Source: Leptospira ainlahdjerensis
Lineage (GTDB): Bacteria > Spirochaetota > Leptospiria > Leptospirales > Leptospiraceae
Assembly (NCBI RefSeq): GCF_016919175.1
Contig: NZ_JAFFPU010000082.1
Coordinates: 42,930-106,929, forward strand
Direction: 5' to 3'
Length of the DNA stretch: 64,000 nucleotides
Under the pieces are notes generated by a model. It made no database searches. It was not told where the DNA came from and saw only the letters and a program-made list of their open reading frames with translations. Numbering within the stretch: position 1 is the stretch's first letter; every line of letters begins with the position of its first letter. Shown here piece after piece: positions 30,559 through 40,608 of this stretch. Both the position numbers and the translations under genes were made by a program.

Positions 30559-31166
30559 GGTCGTTTCCGGTTTTGATCGCGGTTCTTCTTTCTTGCATTC
30601 TTATCATAGAATGTAAAAAAGAATCCTCCGCTTCCGATTCACAATTATGGGGACCGGAGGAAAACGATCCCAATCGTCAGATCCAAGTTTCGATTCTCTG
30701 GGAGAAAAAACATTTTCCCTTCGAGATGGAACTCTTTGAAGGAGCTTCCCAGAGACCGGTGGATCTTTGGGCGACTGGTACGGTGAAAAAAATCTCCGAT
30801 GCCCCGGTTTCTTCTTCGATAGGCGGGAATGGTCTTTATCTCAAACCCGGTTCCAAAAAGAAATTTGTCCTTTTGGTTCGTAATACCAGCGATCAAGACT
30901 TTTACTTTTTTGCGGCCCCTCACTCGATGGAACCGGCGGAAAGTTCCTTAGGTTTTAAGTTCAAATGTCTTTGTATCAACCACGCGTTTTACGTTCCTGC
31001 GGGAGAAATCTGGTATCGAGTCGTCGAGCTCAGAACTGGGCGAGAGGCGCTTGGAAAAGAATTAAGAATCACTCATACACTCGTGGGGATGGACGAAAAA
31101 AGGGTTCAACTCTATCAGAAAAGAATGGGGTCGTCGTCGGGGGCTTCTTCTTCGAACGAGGACTGA
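30555..31166 (+). CDS. Putative lipoprotein coupled to the glycan-binding lipoprotein
   Basis: A GTG start overlaps the upstream stop (GTGA). The 203-residue protein has a signal ending LIIECKK (lipobox). A cupredoxin-like or Ig-like beta fold is suggested by [19 protein letters not shown] and [15 protein letters not shown], and CLC plus His residues ([15 protein letters not shown]) could bind a metal such as copper. That resemblance is weak and the family is not established. It shares an operon with the 29083 gene. Confidence 0.65.
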   Translation: MRSFPVLIAVLLSCILIIECKKESSASDSQLWGPEENDPNRQIQVSILWEKKHFPFEMELFEGASQRPVDLWATGTVKKISDAPVSSSIGGNGLYLKPGSKKKFVLLVRNTSDQDFYFFAAPHSMEPAESSLGFKFKCLCINHAFYVPAGEIWYRVVELRTGREALGKELRITHTLVGMDEKRVQLYQKRMGSSSGASSSNED

Positions 31167-31197
31167 AATTTTGTTAAACGAAATCGTCTAAAACGAA

Positions 31198-31227
31198 AAA
31201 ACGGACTCTAAAAGTCCGTTTTTTTTA
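31198..31227 (+). terminator. Intrinsic terminator after the two-lipoprotein operon
   Basis: Stem AACGGACT / AGTCCGTT with a CTAAA loop, then a run of Ts, about 30 bp past the stop at 31166. Confidence 0.85.
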
Positions 31228-31283
31228 CGCTTCCGAAAGATCGAAATATCCCCGTTTCCATTCTTAGAGAGAAGTTTTGGAAA

Positions 31284-31970
31284 TTAATTTTTTCCGTATG
31301 GGGATTCCGCTCCGCGTCCGCCGCCGCAAAGAACGATCTTGTTTTGAATTCTGCAGTTCTGTTTGGATCCGTCAAAGGAAGAACTCATGGTTCCTTCCGC
31401 AGAATTCCTTTCGTCCTGAAATTCTCCTTCATAGACGCTCGTATCCGGGAAACGAACCTTTCCAGGACCCATCATCGAACCGGCTTGAAACGTTCCTTCT
31501 AAAAGGGCGCCGTTTTTAAAGATATAAGTTCCTTTTCCCTCTTTCAGATCGTCCTTAAATTCTCCGTCGAATCTGTCTCCGTTTGCATATTTGATTCTTC
31601 CCGGACCGTTTCTTAAGTCGTTTTGAAACGAACCTCTGTATTCATCGCCGTTATCATAGACATAAGTTCCTGTTCCGGAATTACAATCGCCTTGAATACA
31701 ACCTTTTGTCGGTTTGGCGTCGGGGTCAACGGCTGTGGAACGACTGGATGCGTTCGAGGAAGAAGTTTCCTCTTCCCGGTTTTTTTGCGCCTCGTCTTCG
31801 GAGTAGGTCGATCTACTTGCGCCGTTCGCGGTTTCGTTAGAAACGTTTTTTCTGTCTCCCGAGGAACACTGAGTGAAAAGAATCAAAAATACGAGCACGT
31901 TTGCGAAAGTTTGGAGCTTTGAATTTTTGAAAGAGACAAAACGAGTCTCCAAGGCGCTAAAGAGAATCAT
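31284..31970 (-). CDS. MORN-repeat lipoprotein
   Basis: The frame is open from 32048. ATG 31970 is chosen because it gives a normal-length lipoprotein signal ending [13 protein letters not shown] ([14 protein letters not shown]); 32012 is also possible. After a low-complexity Ser/Glu linker, four or five MORN repeats follow, e.g. [35 protein letters not shown] and [17 protein letters not shown]. Conserved cysteines (GCIQGDC and later QNCR..VLC) suggest disulfides. MORN repeats bind lipids or other proteins. Probably outer-membrane anchored; role unknown. Confidence 0.75.
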   Translation of the reverse strand: MILFSALETRFVSFKNSKLQTFANVLVFLILFTQCSSGDRKNVSNETANGASRSTYSEDEAQKNREEETSSSNASSRSTAVDPDAKPTKGCIQGDCNSGTGTYVYDNGDEYRGSFQNDLRNGPGRIKYANGDRFDGEFKDDLKEGKGTYIFKNGALLEGTFQAGSMMGPGKVRFPDTSVYEGEFQDERNSAEGTMSSSFDGSKQNCRIQNKIVLCGGGRGAESPYGKN

Positions 31971-32056
31971 AATTTTCGAATACTGAATCGAAACGTTTCT
32001 ATCGGAGTTCATAGTCAAAATATTATTATGCAAGGGAAAATCTGTCAAACCGATTT

Positions 32057-33766
32057 CTATTTTAAGAGTTCCGAGACCGGCATCGCTTGCTGATTGATAA
32101 ACGAAGGAAGTTTGGAACTTATCTTTTTGTATAAGAATAAATAAAAATGTCTCATAAGAGGAGAAAAAAGGATTCGATCCGGGATTCTCATGTTTTTATT
32201 TCTTCGAATGAATAAATTCAGTAAAAGTTTCGACATAAATCCGGGAATTCTTCTGCGGGAATGAATTCTGAATTGATAAGCGTTCGGATAATTTTCCGCG
32301 TAGATCTTTGCGAGATGAATCGTCTCTTCCAAAAGATAGTTTTCTCTTTCCGGATCCGGAAGATAAAGAAGTTCGCGACAAAACGCAAAGAGTTGAAACG
32401 TATCGTATTGAAAACGAAAGTTATACGGTAGAGAAATTCTTTTTGCGATTCTTCCCATCTCTTTTAAGCTTTCTATCGCGGCGTAACCCGTTAGAACAGA
32501 CGCTTTTTTGTCTTTGCAAAACGTGTCGTAAAGAATTCTAAAATGATCGCTGATCGTCACCCGATCCCAGGTGATATGAAGCAAAGGTGGAATCCTGACC
32601 CTGTGGATATAAAATTCCCGATCCGCAAATCCAGGGTCATAGAGAAGATTCAAAATCACTTCGTCGGAAAGTCTTAGAAATCGGATGAGCTCGGCGAGAT
32701 GTTTTTTTCCGGAAAACTTTCGAAGACTTTTTTTTACGTTCCAATCCTTTTTAAACAAACCGAGGCAAACAAATGTGTTGAGCTCGTTCCAATAGGAAGT
32801 GTCCTTTAAAAACGTAATATTCTTAAAAGAGGACCAACCACCCGTTTGACACCAAACGCTGAATCCCACGAGATTTTTTACTTTTTTTAGTTCTTCTTTG
32901 TAAGACGCATACTGCCAGCCTATAAAGGAAGGAAATTCTCCAAAACCTTCGTATTCCCTTCTTGCCTGGAATTCCACAAGTTTGGGTTTTTTATCCTGGA
33001 AGAAGAGTGGATTGAGTTTTAGATAACGAAAAAAATCTCCTTCTCCGTATTTCATGGAAATGATCAGATTTTCTTCCGGAACGTTTTGAAAAACCTTTTC
33101 ATAAGTTTTTACATTCCAGATGAGATCTCCGATCGGATACGCGCCGATCGTCCAAGTTCTGAATATTAAAGTTTTAGAATGTTTTTTGAACACGGGTAGG
33201 ATTTCTTTGAGAAGCCGATTGGCGTCCTCCGGAGTTTTTAAAAAAAGTTTGCTTTGAAAGTCGCCTTTGACGTCGACTCCGTCGGACTCGCCGATCCTTA
33301 AAATGATTCCGTCTATGGTTTCAAATTCCGAGAAGAGACGGTCCAAAACGGAGAGAAACAGGGAAGCCACCCGAGCAAAATCTCCTTTTGTTTCAGCTTC
33401 GATATGAGAATTGTAAAATAAAAAATCGCTCGTAAGAAAGACCTTCATCCCGTTCTTCTTTGCCGTCCTAAAAAGTTTACGGTAGGATTTTTTATAGGAT
33501 TGAATTTTGGAACGAAGTGCGTTCGGATAAAATGCAAAGTCGGCGAGAAAGGAAAGTTCGTCGATGGTGATCGCGTTGTATCCCATACCGTTCACTTTTT
33601 TTACGTAAGAATCGAAATTCTCACGTATCTTTTTATGTGTTTTTTTTCTAAACTTTTGATTCTTTTCCAAGAGTCCGATCGGCGCTTTGGACCAGTTCTG
33701 CGATTCTCCTGGAGCCTTTACAAAAAAAGGAGCGCTGGAATCAATCAGAGCCAGTTTTAAGTTCAT
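32057..33766 (-). CDS. Large TIM-barrel protein, glycoside hydrolase family 67-like
   Basis: This 569-residue protein has no signal peptide. The N-terminal about 330 residues read as a TIM barrel: [100 protein letters not shown]. The order and the [15 protein letters not shown] block resemble alpha-glucuronidase (GH67) barrels, with E in IGESDG and EFQAR as possible catalytic acids. The C-terminal half is helical. Its start lies 1 bp from the stop of the DMT transporter gene, so they are one operon. The enzyme call is by pattern only. Confidence 0.6.
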   Translation of the reverse strand: MNLKLALIDSSAPFFVKAPGESQNWSKAPIGLLEKNQKFRKKTHKKIRENFDSYVKKVNGMGYNAITIDELSFLADFAFYPNALRSKIQSYKKSYRKLFRTAKKNGMKVFLTSDFLFYNSHIEAETKGDFARVASLFLSVLDRLFSEFETIDGIILRIGESDGVDVKGDFQSKLFLKTPEDANRLLKEILPVFKKHSKTLIFRTWTIGAYPIGDLIWNVKTYEKVFQNVPEENLIISMKYGEGDFFRYLKLNPLFFQDKKPKLVEFQARREYEGFGEFPSFIGWQYASYKEELKKVKNLVGFSVWCQTGGWSSFKNITFLKDTSYWNELNTFVCLGLFKKDWNVKKSLRKFSGKKHLAELIRFLRLSDEVILNLLYDPGFADREFYIHRVRIPPLLHITWDRVTISDHFRILYDTFCKDKKASVLTGYAAIESLKEMGRIAKRISLPYNFRFQYDTFQLFAFCRELLYLPDPERENYLLEETIHLAKIYAENYPNAYQFRIHSRRRIPGFMSKLLLNLFIRRNKNMRIPDRILFSPLMRHFYLFLYKKISSKLPSFINQQAMPVSELLK

Positions 33767-33767
33767 C

Positions 33768-34637
33768 TTACGGGACTTCCTTTTTATAACGGATCGTCTC
33801 CAAAGTTCCCGCGAAAAGAATCAAAACGCCGCCGATAATTTCACGATATCCCGGTATATCACCTAACAAGATCCAGGCGAGAAGAATGGAATACACGGGC
33901 TGGATGCTCGAAAGAATTCCCGCGGTTTTAAGTTTTAACTGAAACATCGACTTCATATACAATGTGTGAGCGAACGCAGTAAAAAAAGTTCCGAGTAAGA
34001 TCATAAGACCCAGAGAACGATAGTTTGTAGGAATCGGATCCCAGTAACAAACGGGCGCGAGTAAGATTGCGGCCGTCAGTGATTGTAAAAACATCACTTG
34101 CGCGCTTCCGTGATGAGAGAGGAATTTTTTTGCGACCAAATTCCGATAAGAAAACGTGAACGCCGAAAAAAGCCCGGAAAGAATTCCCAAGAAGAGATCG
34201 TTTCCAGGTTTCAATTCCGGAATTAAAATACCCACTCCTAAAAGAACCAGAAGTGCGAGGAAGAGATCCGTCTTTTTAGGTCGTGACGCAAAGTGGATCG
34301 GTTCGAGAAATACCGTGATCACTGGATGTGTAAACAAGGTAAGAACCGCAACGGCGGGAGAAGCAAGGCGTGCTGAGGCAAAAAATGTGATCCAGTGGAC
34401 CGCCAAAAGAACTCCGGCCCCGAGGGAAGCGATGTTGTCCGTTTTCGTTGTAAAGAAGACTGGTTTGTCTCTCCATTTCAAAAAAAGGTAGAGTCCTACA
34501 CTCGCAAAGACGGTTCGGCCGAATGTGATCATCCAGACGCTTTCGTCGATCAATTTAGCAAAGAGAATATTTCCGCTGATGAGAAGCATCGCGAATTGAA
34601 ATTCGAGGAACGTTTTTGTTTTGGATTCGGAGGACAT
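33768..34637 (-). CDS. EamA/DMT-superfamily membrane transporter
   Basis: 289 residues with ten hydrophobic segments in two halves, each ending in an EamA-type block (ALLVLLGVGILIPELKPG and LAWILLGDIPGYREIIGGVL). Such proteins export or import metabolites at the inner membrane; the substrate cannot be read. It is immediately followed by the GH67-like gene. Confidence 0.85.
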   Translation of the reverse strand: MSSESKTKTFLEFQFAMLLISGNILFAKLIDESVWMITFGRTVFASVGLYLFLKWRDKPVFFTTKTDNIASLGAGVLLAVHWITFFASARLASPAVAVLTLFTHPVITVFLEPIHFASRPKKTDLFLALLVLLGVGILIPELKPGNDLFLGILSGLFSAFTFSYRNLVAKKFLSHHGSAQVMFLQSLTAAILLAPVCYWDPIPTNYRSLGLMILLGTFFTAFAHTLYMKSMFQLKLKTAGILSSIQPVYSILLAWILLGDIPGYREIIGGVLILFAGTLETIRYKKEVP

Positions 34638-34794
34638 GTCTTGGCTTCTTCAACCAAAAGACGAGAAAGGTTTCTCTTGGAAAACAAATTTGATTTTTTT
34701 AGAATCCAAGAAAAGCGAAAAAGAAGGGAAACCGTTTTAATTTTGTAAAACTGACTTTCCCGCTTTTGGATAAAAACGAGAAAGTTCGATCTTG

Positions 34795-35871
34795 TTAAGC
34801 GAACTCAGATTTGACCGGAAAGTAACGGTTGGCACGGAGCATACTTTCAAAATCGTTAAAACGAATTCCGTAACGTTTCATCGCTGGATGAACAAAAGGA
34901 GCCACCATCTGTCGGAGATAGAAGGGTTGATTGACTACGAAGTGGTGGATTCCGTGAGTGCTTCCGAAGTTAAAACAAAAAAGATGAAGAGGAGCTAAGA
35001 ACCAAACGTTTAAAACTTGAGTCTGTTGATTGATATTTTTTACGTCTCCGTAGTAGTGCATATTGGAAGAAACGATCTGAATGCTCGATTGACGGATCCA
35101 GTTTGGGATCATATACACGACCGCAGCAGTGTTGAGAAAGGAACGAGCCGATTCTAAAAATTCCGGAAAGGAAAACGGGAAACCTAAGAATTGATTTCCA
35201 TAATGGAGCAGATTGAGTCCGAGAAATTGATACCAGAGCGAGTAATAGACGACGAGCCAAGGCCAGCTTTCTCTTACGATTTCCTTTCTTTTAAACTTGG
35301 GTGCATCTTTGACGAGCTTTCTAAAATTAAGAATCGCCGAAATGTTTCCGTCGATCATCGCAAAGAATCGAAACAAACCAGCCTCCATACCGTTGCCGAT
35401 CAGTCTTTCTTCGATATCGTCTTTGTTTCCGGAAACCTTATGATGTAAGGTATGAATCATTCTTCGATACCAGGGGCTGACCGTATTTCCGCGAAAGATC
35501 CACACGGTCCAGAAAATCAGATTTTGCATTCTTTCGTTGTCTTTGAAGTAGAGGTTATGGATCGTATCGTGTTCGATTTCGTGTAAGAACGAAGCAAAGA
35601 TCGCGTTCGAGACGATGGCGGCCCAGGCCGGAATCACGTTCGCGATGTAAAGTCCTGCGGTGAAAATCATCATCGCAGCCGAGCCGAAAGTGATCGATGT
35701 ACCTAAAAAATCCTGGTGTTTGAGAATCGAAAATTTCTTTCTTAGATTTCTGTCTCGAAATCGGATCCAACGCATAATCTTAATATTCTTTTCGCGTAAT
35801 TCGAGGGTTTCCCATTTTTTTGGTTTTCTTTTGGGAAGAATTTCTTTTTTCGCAAGTGTCAGAGTGTTCAT
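34795..35871 (-). CDS. Membrane fatty-acid desaturase
   Basis: The start is placed at 35871 (AGAGGTCCGA upstream) rather than the in-frame 35907. The 358-residue integral-membrane desaturase has three histidine boxes, HEIEHDTIH, HTLHHK and HGIHH, that hold the di-iron site, set among four or five membrane helices (e.g. GSAAMMIFTAGLYIANVIPA). It introduces a double bond into fatty acyl chains or a related lipid, adjusting membrane fluidity. It stands alone, with repeat elements upstream. Confidence 0.85.
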   Translation of the reverse strand: MNTLTLAKKEILPKRKPKKWETLELREKNIKIMRWIRFRDRNLRKKFSILKHQDFLGTSITFGSAAMMIFTAGLYIANVIPAWAAIVSNAIFASFLHEIEHDTIHNLYFKDNERMQNLIFWTVWIFRGNTVSPWYRRMIHTLHHKVSGNKDDIEERLIGNGMEAGLFRFFAMIDGNISAILNFRKLVKDAPKFKRKEIVRESWPWLVVYYSLWYQFLGLNLLHYGNQFLGFPFSFPEFLESARSFLNTAAVVYMIPNWIRQSSIQIVSSNMHYYGDVKNINQQTQVLNVWFLAPLHLFCFNFGSTHGIHHFVVNQPFYLRQMVAPFVHPAMKRYGIRFNDFESMLRANRYFPVKSEFA

Positions 35872-36061
35872 TCGGACCTCTTTTTCGTTTGGAGTTAGGG
35901 GAATCATAGGGTCTTTTCCGGAAAACGTCGTCCTATTTTATCGATTTGGTCGGGTGACGAAGTAGGAATCGATAAATTGCTCCTCGTAAAGCGGCCTTCA
36001 CTCGGAGATGGACGGTTCATTTTCTGAGTTTTGTATGAGAATTACGCGAAGTTTGATTTTG

Positions 36062-36165
36062 ATAGGAGTTCCTACGAAAAATCGAAGGGGGAATTCTACT
36101 TGCGAAAACTAGGATTTTGTGGCGTAGAAGAGGTGGCCCGAGATTTTTCCGCCAGCACCCCAAAC
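36062..36165 (-). repeat. Dispersed element, truncated copy 4a
   Basis: It begins ATAGGAGTTCCTACG and continues through GGATTTTGTGGCG and TTTTTCCGCCAGCACCCC. It then stops matching the family before the CGCGCG core and the second terminal palindrome. Confidence 0.65.
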
Positions 36166-36235
36166 CCAAGTTCAGTATAACCTTATTCACAAGTTCAGAG
36201 GAGATACACGAGAATCCTCCCGAGGAAAGGAATGA

Positions 36236-36384
36236 TGTAAGAGTTCCTACACAGGGATTTGTGCTTGCAAAATTAGAATTCTGTGATAGAGGAGAATTTC
36301 CGGAATTTTTCCGCCACCCGCCCCACCACCCGAGAATTTGGGCGGGGCGCGCGAGTTTTACAGAAGTACGTCGGAGTTCCGACA
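36236..36384 (-). repeat. Dispersed palindrome-ended element, copy 4b
   Basis: 149 bp, reverse orientation. It starts TGTAAGAGTTCCTACA and ends CGTCGGAGTTCCGACA, with ATTCTGTGATAGAGGAGAAT, TTTTTCCGCCACCCGCC and GGGCGGGGCGCGCGAG in the expected order. Confidence 0.9.
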
Positions 36385-36498
36385 GATTGCCCTTGAGATA
36401 CAATTATTATTTTGCGGAAAGAATTTAGGCAGATTACAAAGGATTTTTTCTTCTCTCAGATTTTTAGGATAAAAACGAATTCTTTCGATTTTAAAAAT

Positions 36499-37659
36499 TC
36501 AGTTTCGGTTTTCTTGCAAGGACTTGAAGCGATACTCGCTCGGGGTGAGACCTGTATGCTTTTGAAACGCTCGGTTAAAAGAGGATTTGGTTCGAAATCC
36601 GACGGAGTAGGCGATGTCTAAGATACTCTTATCTCTTTCTTCTTTAAGAAGGTCGCATGCTTCGGAAACTCGAAAATCGTTTACGAAAACCGAAAAATTC
36701 TTTCCCAATTCTTGATTTAAAAATTCGGAAACCTGATGTGTGGAAAGTGCGAGTTCGTCCGCGAGATCACCGAGTCCAAGATCTTCTTCCCGATACAAAC
36801 GATCTCTTTTCATCAGTTGTATTAGATTTTCCTTTAATACTTCGCGATCGATTCCCACAAGGAGGGAACGCGCATATTTTTCCCTGGTCGCCTTGGCGAC
36901 TTCTTTGAGCTTTTGAAAGAATTCCGGATTTCTATGACCGATCAAATAAGCGGCGCAAAGTGCAAATCCCATCCCACCCATAGTCAAAACCAGAAAGTCC
37001 GGAATTTTGGTGATAAAAAAGAAACTTCCCAAGGTGAGATGAATGAGAGATGCCGCGACGAGAAAACTCAAAATCCTCGCGGTGGGTTCCGATTTCCAGA
37101 TCTCCCATCTCCAGAGATCTCGAGAACTTTTCAAAACGAGAGAAATATAAAATCCGATTCCGCAAACTGCGGGAAGTAAAATCCAATCCAGCGGGCTTGG
37201 AAAGATTTTCTCCACTAAAGCTCGGTAGAGAATTGACTCAATGTCTTGAGGGAAAAAGAAAGTTCCGAAGTAGATGAAAATTCCCAAACTGGGAAGAACG
37301 CTGTGAAGCGCGCCTTTGATCTTAGAAGACGGAAACGATTCTCCGGAGCTCACCGTATAGATTCCGTATAACACCGGACCGACGAAGTAAAGAGCCGGTA
37401 TATGCAACAGAATCAACCAAGAAAATGAAGTGTTTTGAGAAGAAAGAATCGAGAGAGAACTTCCCTGGAGGACGGACATTCCCAAGAAAAGAAATCCCAA
37501 AAGATAGTTGAGACGATTTTTATAAGGAAGGACGATTTGTCCCAGAAACATCAGAAAACCGAGAGAGGTTCCGAAAATTCCCATCCAATAAAAGATAGAA
37601 TGAATAGTTTTTGGAAGAAAGTGAACGGACTTTAGAAAGGAGAAGCCAAACTCGGACAC
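36499..37659 (-). CDS. AraC-type regulator with N-terminal 7TM membrane domain
   Basis: GTG start at 37659. The 386-residue protein has about seven transmembrane helices (residues 20-245, e.g. YWMGIFGTSLGFLMFLGQIV). A cytoplasmic C-terminal AraC DNA-binding domain (about 285-380) follows, with two helix-turn-helices ALSTHQVSEFLNQELGKNF and ILDIAYSVGFRTKSSFNRAF, and HTGLTPSEYR at the end. The architecture suggests a signal sensed in the membrane and passed directly to DNA without phosphorelay. A palindrome just upstream of its start (37663-37679) may be its own operator. Confidence 0.85.
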   Translation of the reverse strand: MSEFGFSFLKSVHFLPKTIHSIFYWMGIFGTSLGFLMFLGQIVLPYKNRLNYLLGFLFLGMSVLQGSSLSILSSQNTSFSWLILLHIPALYFVGPVLYGIYTVSSGESFPSSKIKGALHSVLPSLGIFIYFGTFFFPQDIESILYRALVEKIFPSPLDWILLPAVCGIGFYISLVLKSSRDLWRWEIWKSEPTARILSFLVAASLIHLTLGSFFFITKIPDFLVLTMGGMGFALCAAYLIGHRNPEFFQKLKEVAKATREKYARSLLVGIDREVLKENLIQLMKRDRLYREEDLGLGDLADELALSTHQVSEFLNQELGKNFSVFVNDFRVSEACDLLKEERDKSILDIAYSVGFRTKSSFNRAFQKHTGLTPSEYRFKSLQENRN

Positions 37660-37662
37660 AAT

Positions 37663-37679
37663 AGCGAATGCTATTCGCT
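37663..37679. promoter_or_regulatory. Inverted repeat before the 7TM-AraC gene
   Basis: AGCGAAT-GCT-ATTCGCT, a 7-3-7 inverted repeat 3 bp before the GTG. The core AGCGAATGCT recurs at 37704-37713 within the hairpin loop after the RRM gene. Confidence 0.45.
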
Positions 37680-37693
37680 CGAATGACTTCTGT

Positions 37694-37725
37694 CAAGGGA
37701 GAAAAGCGAATGCTTCTCTCCCTTG
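37694..37725. terminator. Hairpin after the RRM gene
   Basis: CAAGGGAGA / TCTCCCTTG stem with a 14-base loop, just past the stop of the minus-strand RRM gene at 37733. No clear T-run on the minus strand. Confidence 0.5.
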
Positions 37726-37732
37726 AAAAAGA

Positions 37733-38008
37733 TCAGTATCTAGATCGAGATTTTTCGGGAAAAGGTTTTTTAGGAAGCGCTTCGTTGACTTTGATTTCTC
37801 TTCCACGGATCTGAGTTCCGTTTAAGCCGTCAATCGCCGCGTTTCCTTCGTCTTTGTTCGCCATTTCCACGAAAGCCAGTCCCCGGGATTTGCCGGAAAG
37901 TTTATCAGTGATGATGCGTACAGAGGTTACTTCTCCGAAAGATTCAAAAGCTTTACGGAGATCGTCTTCGGTTGCCTGATAGGCGAGGTTGCCTATGTAA
38001 ATGTTCAT
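37733..38008 (-). CDS. RRM-type RNA-binding protein
   Basis: A 91-residue single RNA-recognition motif with RNP2 at the N terminus (MNIYIGNLAYQATEDDLRKA) and RNP1 KSRGLAFVEM near residues 44-53. A basic tail ends in KSRSRY. It resembles glycine-rich/cold-inducible RRM proteins of cyanobacteria and spirochaetes that bind single-stranded RNA, perhaps as cold or translation chaperones. AAGGACC precedes the ATG. Confidence 0.9.
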   Translation of the reverse strand: MNIYIGNLAYQATEDDLRKAFESFGEVTSVRIITDKLSGKSRGLAFVEMANKDEGNAAIDGLNGTQIRGREIKVNEALPKKPFPEKSRSRY

Positions 38009-38759
38009 GAGAAAGGGTCCTTACAAAAAATTACTGGCTTTTAAATCTGAATCAGATACTAGGGGAGACCAATCAATCAGCGGGGTTCGAGAGTGAGATG
38101 ACCTTTCCTGGTTTGCTTACATCGTTCAAAAGTTCTCAACTGACCCGGGAAAAGGCAGCTAAAAATTCCAGTCGCGCTCACGGTAGTCATAGTCAAAAAA
38201 ATGTCAAGAAAATCTCAGATTTTGTGTCGGGAACGGAGAAAAATCAAAATCGATTTGAATCTTTTTTTCGATTTGGAGATTAAAATCGCTCCTATGTCTC
38301 TCATACGCGAGCGTTTACTCTGATTTTCGATTCCCTTTTTGAAAAGAAAAGCCGCGCGCAAACTCACTTCTATTAAAATTTGAAATTTTGTTTTTCTTTG
38401 AGATTCTGGGATTCTTTTTTCGAATCCGTTCAAGAATCGAATTTTATTCTTTTGGATTTTTCGTTTTCGGAGATTCTATTTCAGAGTTTCTTTTTTCTAA
38501 GAATCCAATGGGAGCCCTTTGTTTTAAAAGCATCTAAGGGATGATTTTCTAAATTCAAAAAATGGAATCTGATTCTTTCTCTTTCTCTTTTCGCTCGAAT
38601 ATTTTCAAAATCCATTCCCGTTGTTATAAAATATCGATCGTTTTATTTAAATAAGTCTTTATTTTTAAGCTTAGTTTTTGGATTTTTTTGGGGAATCGAC
38701 ACAATATAAGCCTGAAATAAGGAAACTGTATCCGGTCTCCGTATTCTTTCCCTGCGATT
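38009..38759. other. Intergenic, T-rich, no gene recognised
   Basis: The stretch upstream of the RRM gene is AT-rich with homopolymer runs. Short open frames on both strands carry no motif. It leads into the decayed gene that follows. Confidence 0.35.
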
Positions 38760-40190
38760 TGAAACGGAGATTCCGGTTTTGGAAATACACGACGGTTCTT
38801 TGATCCTTTGCGGATTTTTCTTCTGCAAGTCGGAAAAGCAGAAATTGGATATGTTTTCCTTTTACGCCAATATAGCCGGACGACGGAGGATTGAAACTTT
38901 TCAATCTTTTGAACGAATATCCTTCTCTGAAAGCCGGGTTTCAGAGTCTCCAGCCGGATCCGTTCAACGTTAGACTAGACAGTTCTATGAAAAAACCCGC
39001 TCGTCGGGATATTACAGGTTTTTTAAGAGTTTCTTCGGACATACTTTTGAAGCCGGAGGCTCGTGTCAGAGAATCTCTTCTCAAAACGAACACTCTCATT
39101 CATCGTTTGAAAGACGCTCCTTCCCGCGCCGTTTAAAAATTTTTCTCTCACGGTAAAGATGAAACTGAGACAGGAAAGTGTGATCAAACACGACGGACCC
39201 AACGAGGGATTCGTGAGTAATCTGGATCTATCGTTTTCCAGCGACTCCGTGGATTCGCAGCGAAGGGGACTTAGGACCCAAGCGGCGAAATCAGGAATGA
39301 TTCTGACTCGAAAGCCTGCGACTCCGTTTCCTTCAACGTATCAATTTACGCAGAGCCACGCAAATACTGGTTTTTTACTTTCCCTCCATTCGGTTACGAT
39401 TTCACAAGCCGCGTTTCATCTCTGGCAAAGAAGAGGTCTGGACATCGATATGAACAATGCTTTTATCGATACGATCAACGGTTATTCCGGAGGTAACCCG
39501 CTCTTTCAGTTGATCACGACCTTGCTCACGGCTTCTCCGATCATAACGATCTTAGCGCAGGACCGCGAAAAGTTACAAGGTCTGAACGGCTCGAATGCCT
39601 TGGCTCCTGCGGCAAAACCCTATGGCGATATCGAAATGATCATGGAGCCGGTTCTGGCTCCAAGCGTAAAATTCAAATCGATGACCTGGACAGGAATACC
39701 AAAATTACGTCTGTATTTTACGGAAATGCAATTGAAGAGCGTCGCAAAAAAGCCGGCAAGTTGCTCAGCGCTTACGGGGGGGAGTTAAACGAGTGCGGAA
39801 ACGATTCGCGTCCCAACGGTTACTCTTATACGTTAGGCGCGGTTGCAATCGGTCTTTTCGCTGACGCGGATTTTAAGTTTATTACGTTCTCCAATCCGAA
39901 CAACGATCCTAATTTAAAAAACTTGAATGCACTTCATGTTGTTATTTCCACTTCGAATTTGGATTAGAAGTGTTAGAGGGACCGATGTTCAATCCTTTCG
40001 GATTGGATCCAAACGAAATATACAGCGTGATCGAACCGCTAGTAACTTCTCTCGTGGTTCCTTTGATCAACAGCATTCTAAAGGAAGTTCTACTTCCACC
40101 GCAAATCAACTTTCCAAAGTTAAGACATTCCTACGAACAACACCGCGTGTGCGATCAACGCAAGAAACGACGCAATTGAGTTTTTCACAC
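38760..40190 (+). pseudogene. Large decayed gene, possibly a BPI-like envelope lipoprotein
   Basis: Consecutive plus-strand pieces in different frames look like one gene: 38891-39136 (SSDILLKPEARVRESLLKTN), 39159-39788 (LSLHSVTISQAAFHLWQRRG, LDIDMNNAFIDTINGYSG, MEPVLAPSVKFKSMTWTG), 39761-39967 (GYSYTLGAVAIGLFADADFK) and 39970-40179 (YSVIEPLVTSLVVPLINSI). The segment ISQAAFHLWQRRGLDID and the late VVPLINSILKEV-LPPQI recall bactericidal/permeability-increasing (BPI) lipid-binding folds. That is a weak inference. At least three frameshifts are present, and the true 5' end is not visible. Confidence 0.55.
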
Positions 40191-40608
40191 TCGGTCCGGA
40201 AAATACGTCCGACCCGTAAATGTTAGGCGGAATGAGATTTGTGGGAGCGGCAGCAAATGAACCAGGTTCCTTGATTCTTTGTCAATAAGGAAGGTTTTGA
40301 ATCCGCAAAGAATTAAGAGTCATCGTGGGCCTATCAAAAAAGAGGACTGAGAAGAGCATCCTCTATTGTAGTAAGAACACGTGTTCTCGTTTTTTTAAAA
40401 AAGTCCTACTTTTTGCTATAGGAAAAAATAACCTTCCTCCGGTTTCGTCCTTTCTAAAAAAACGTAAGTTTCTATAAAAAACGAATTCCAAAATTGGAAT
40501 TCTCTGCTTTCTAATAGAGGCGAAGGAATTTTGGTTGAGAAAAAGACATCAGTATTTATTCAAAATTTAACGGAACGGTTGCAGGATCAAAAAGGGATTT
40601 GAAAATCA
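40191..40608. other. Promoter region of the BTAD regulator, two perfect palindromes
   Basis: There is no gene. It contains the 12-bp palindrome GAACACGTGTTC (40375-40386) and the 20-bp palindrome GAATTCCAAAATTGGAATTC (40483-40502), both upstream of the regulator at 40609. They may be operators. Confidence 0.45.

Larger units (their letters stand above)
35872..36498. other. Intergenic region with two repeat elements
   Basis: There is no gene. It holds one truncated (36062-36165) and one complete (36236-36384) copy of the dispersed palindrome-ended family, both in reverse orientation. Open frames here are repeat-derived. Confidence 0.7.

Noticed and set aside
31330..31700. Regular short repeats on the minus strand
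   Set aside because: They encode MORN repeats; no independent repeat array.
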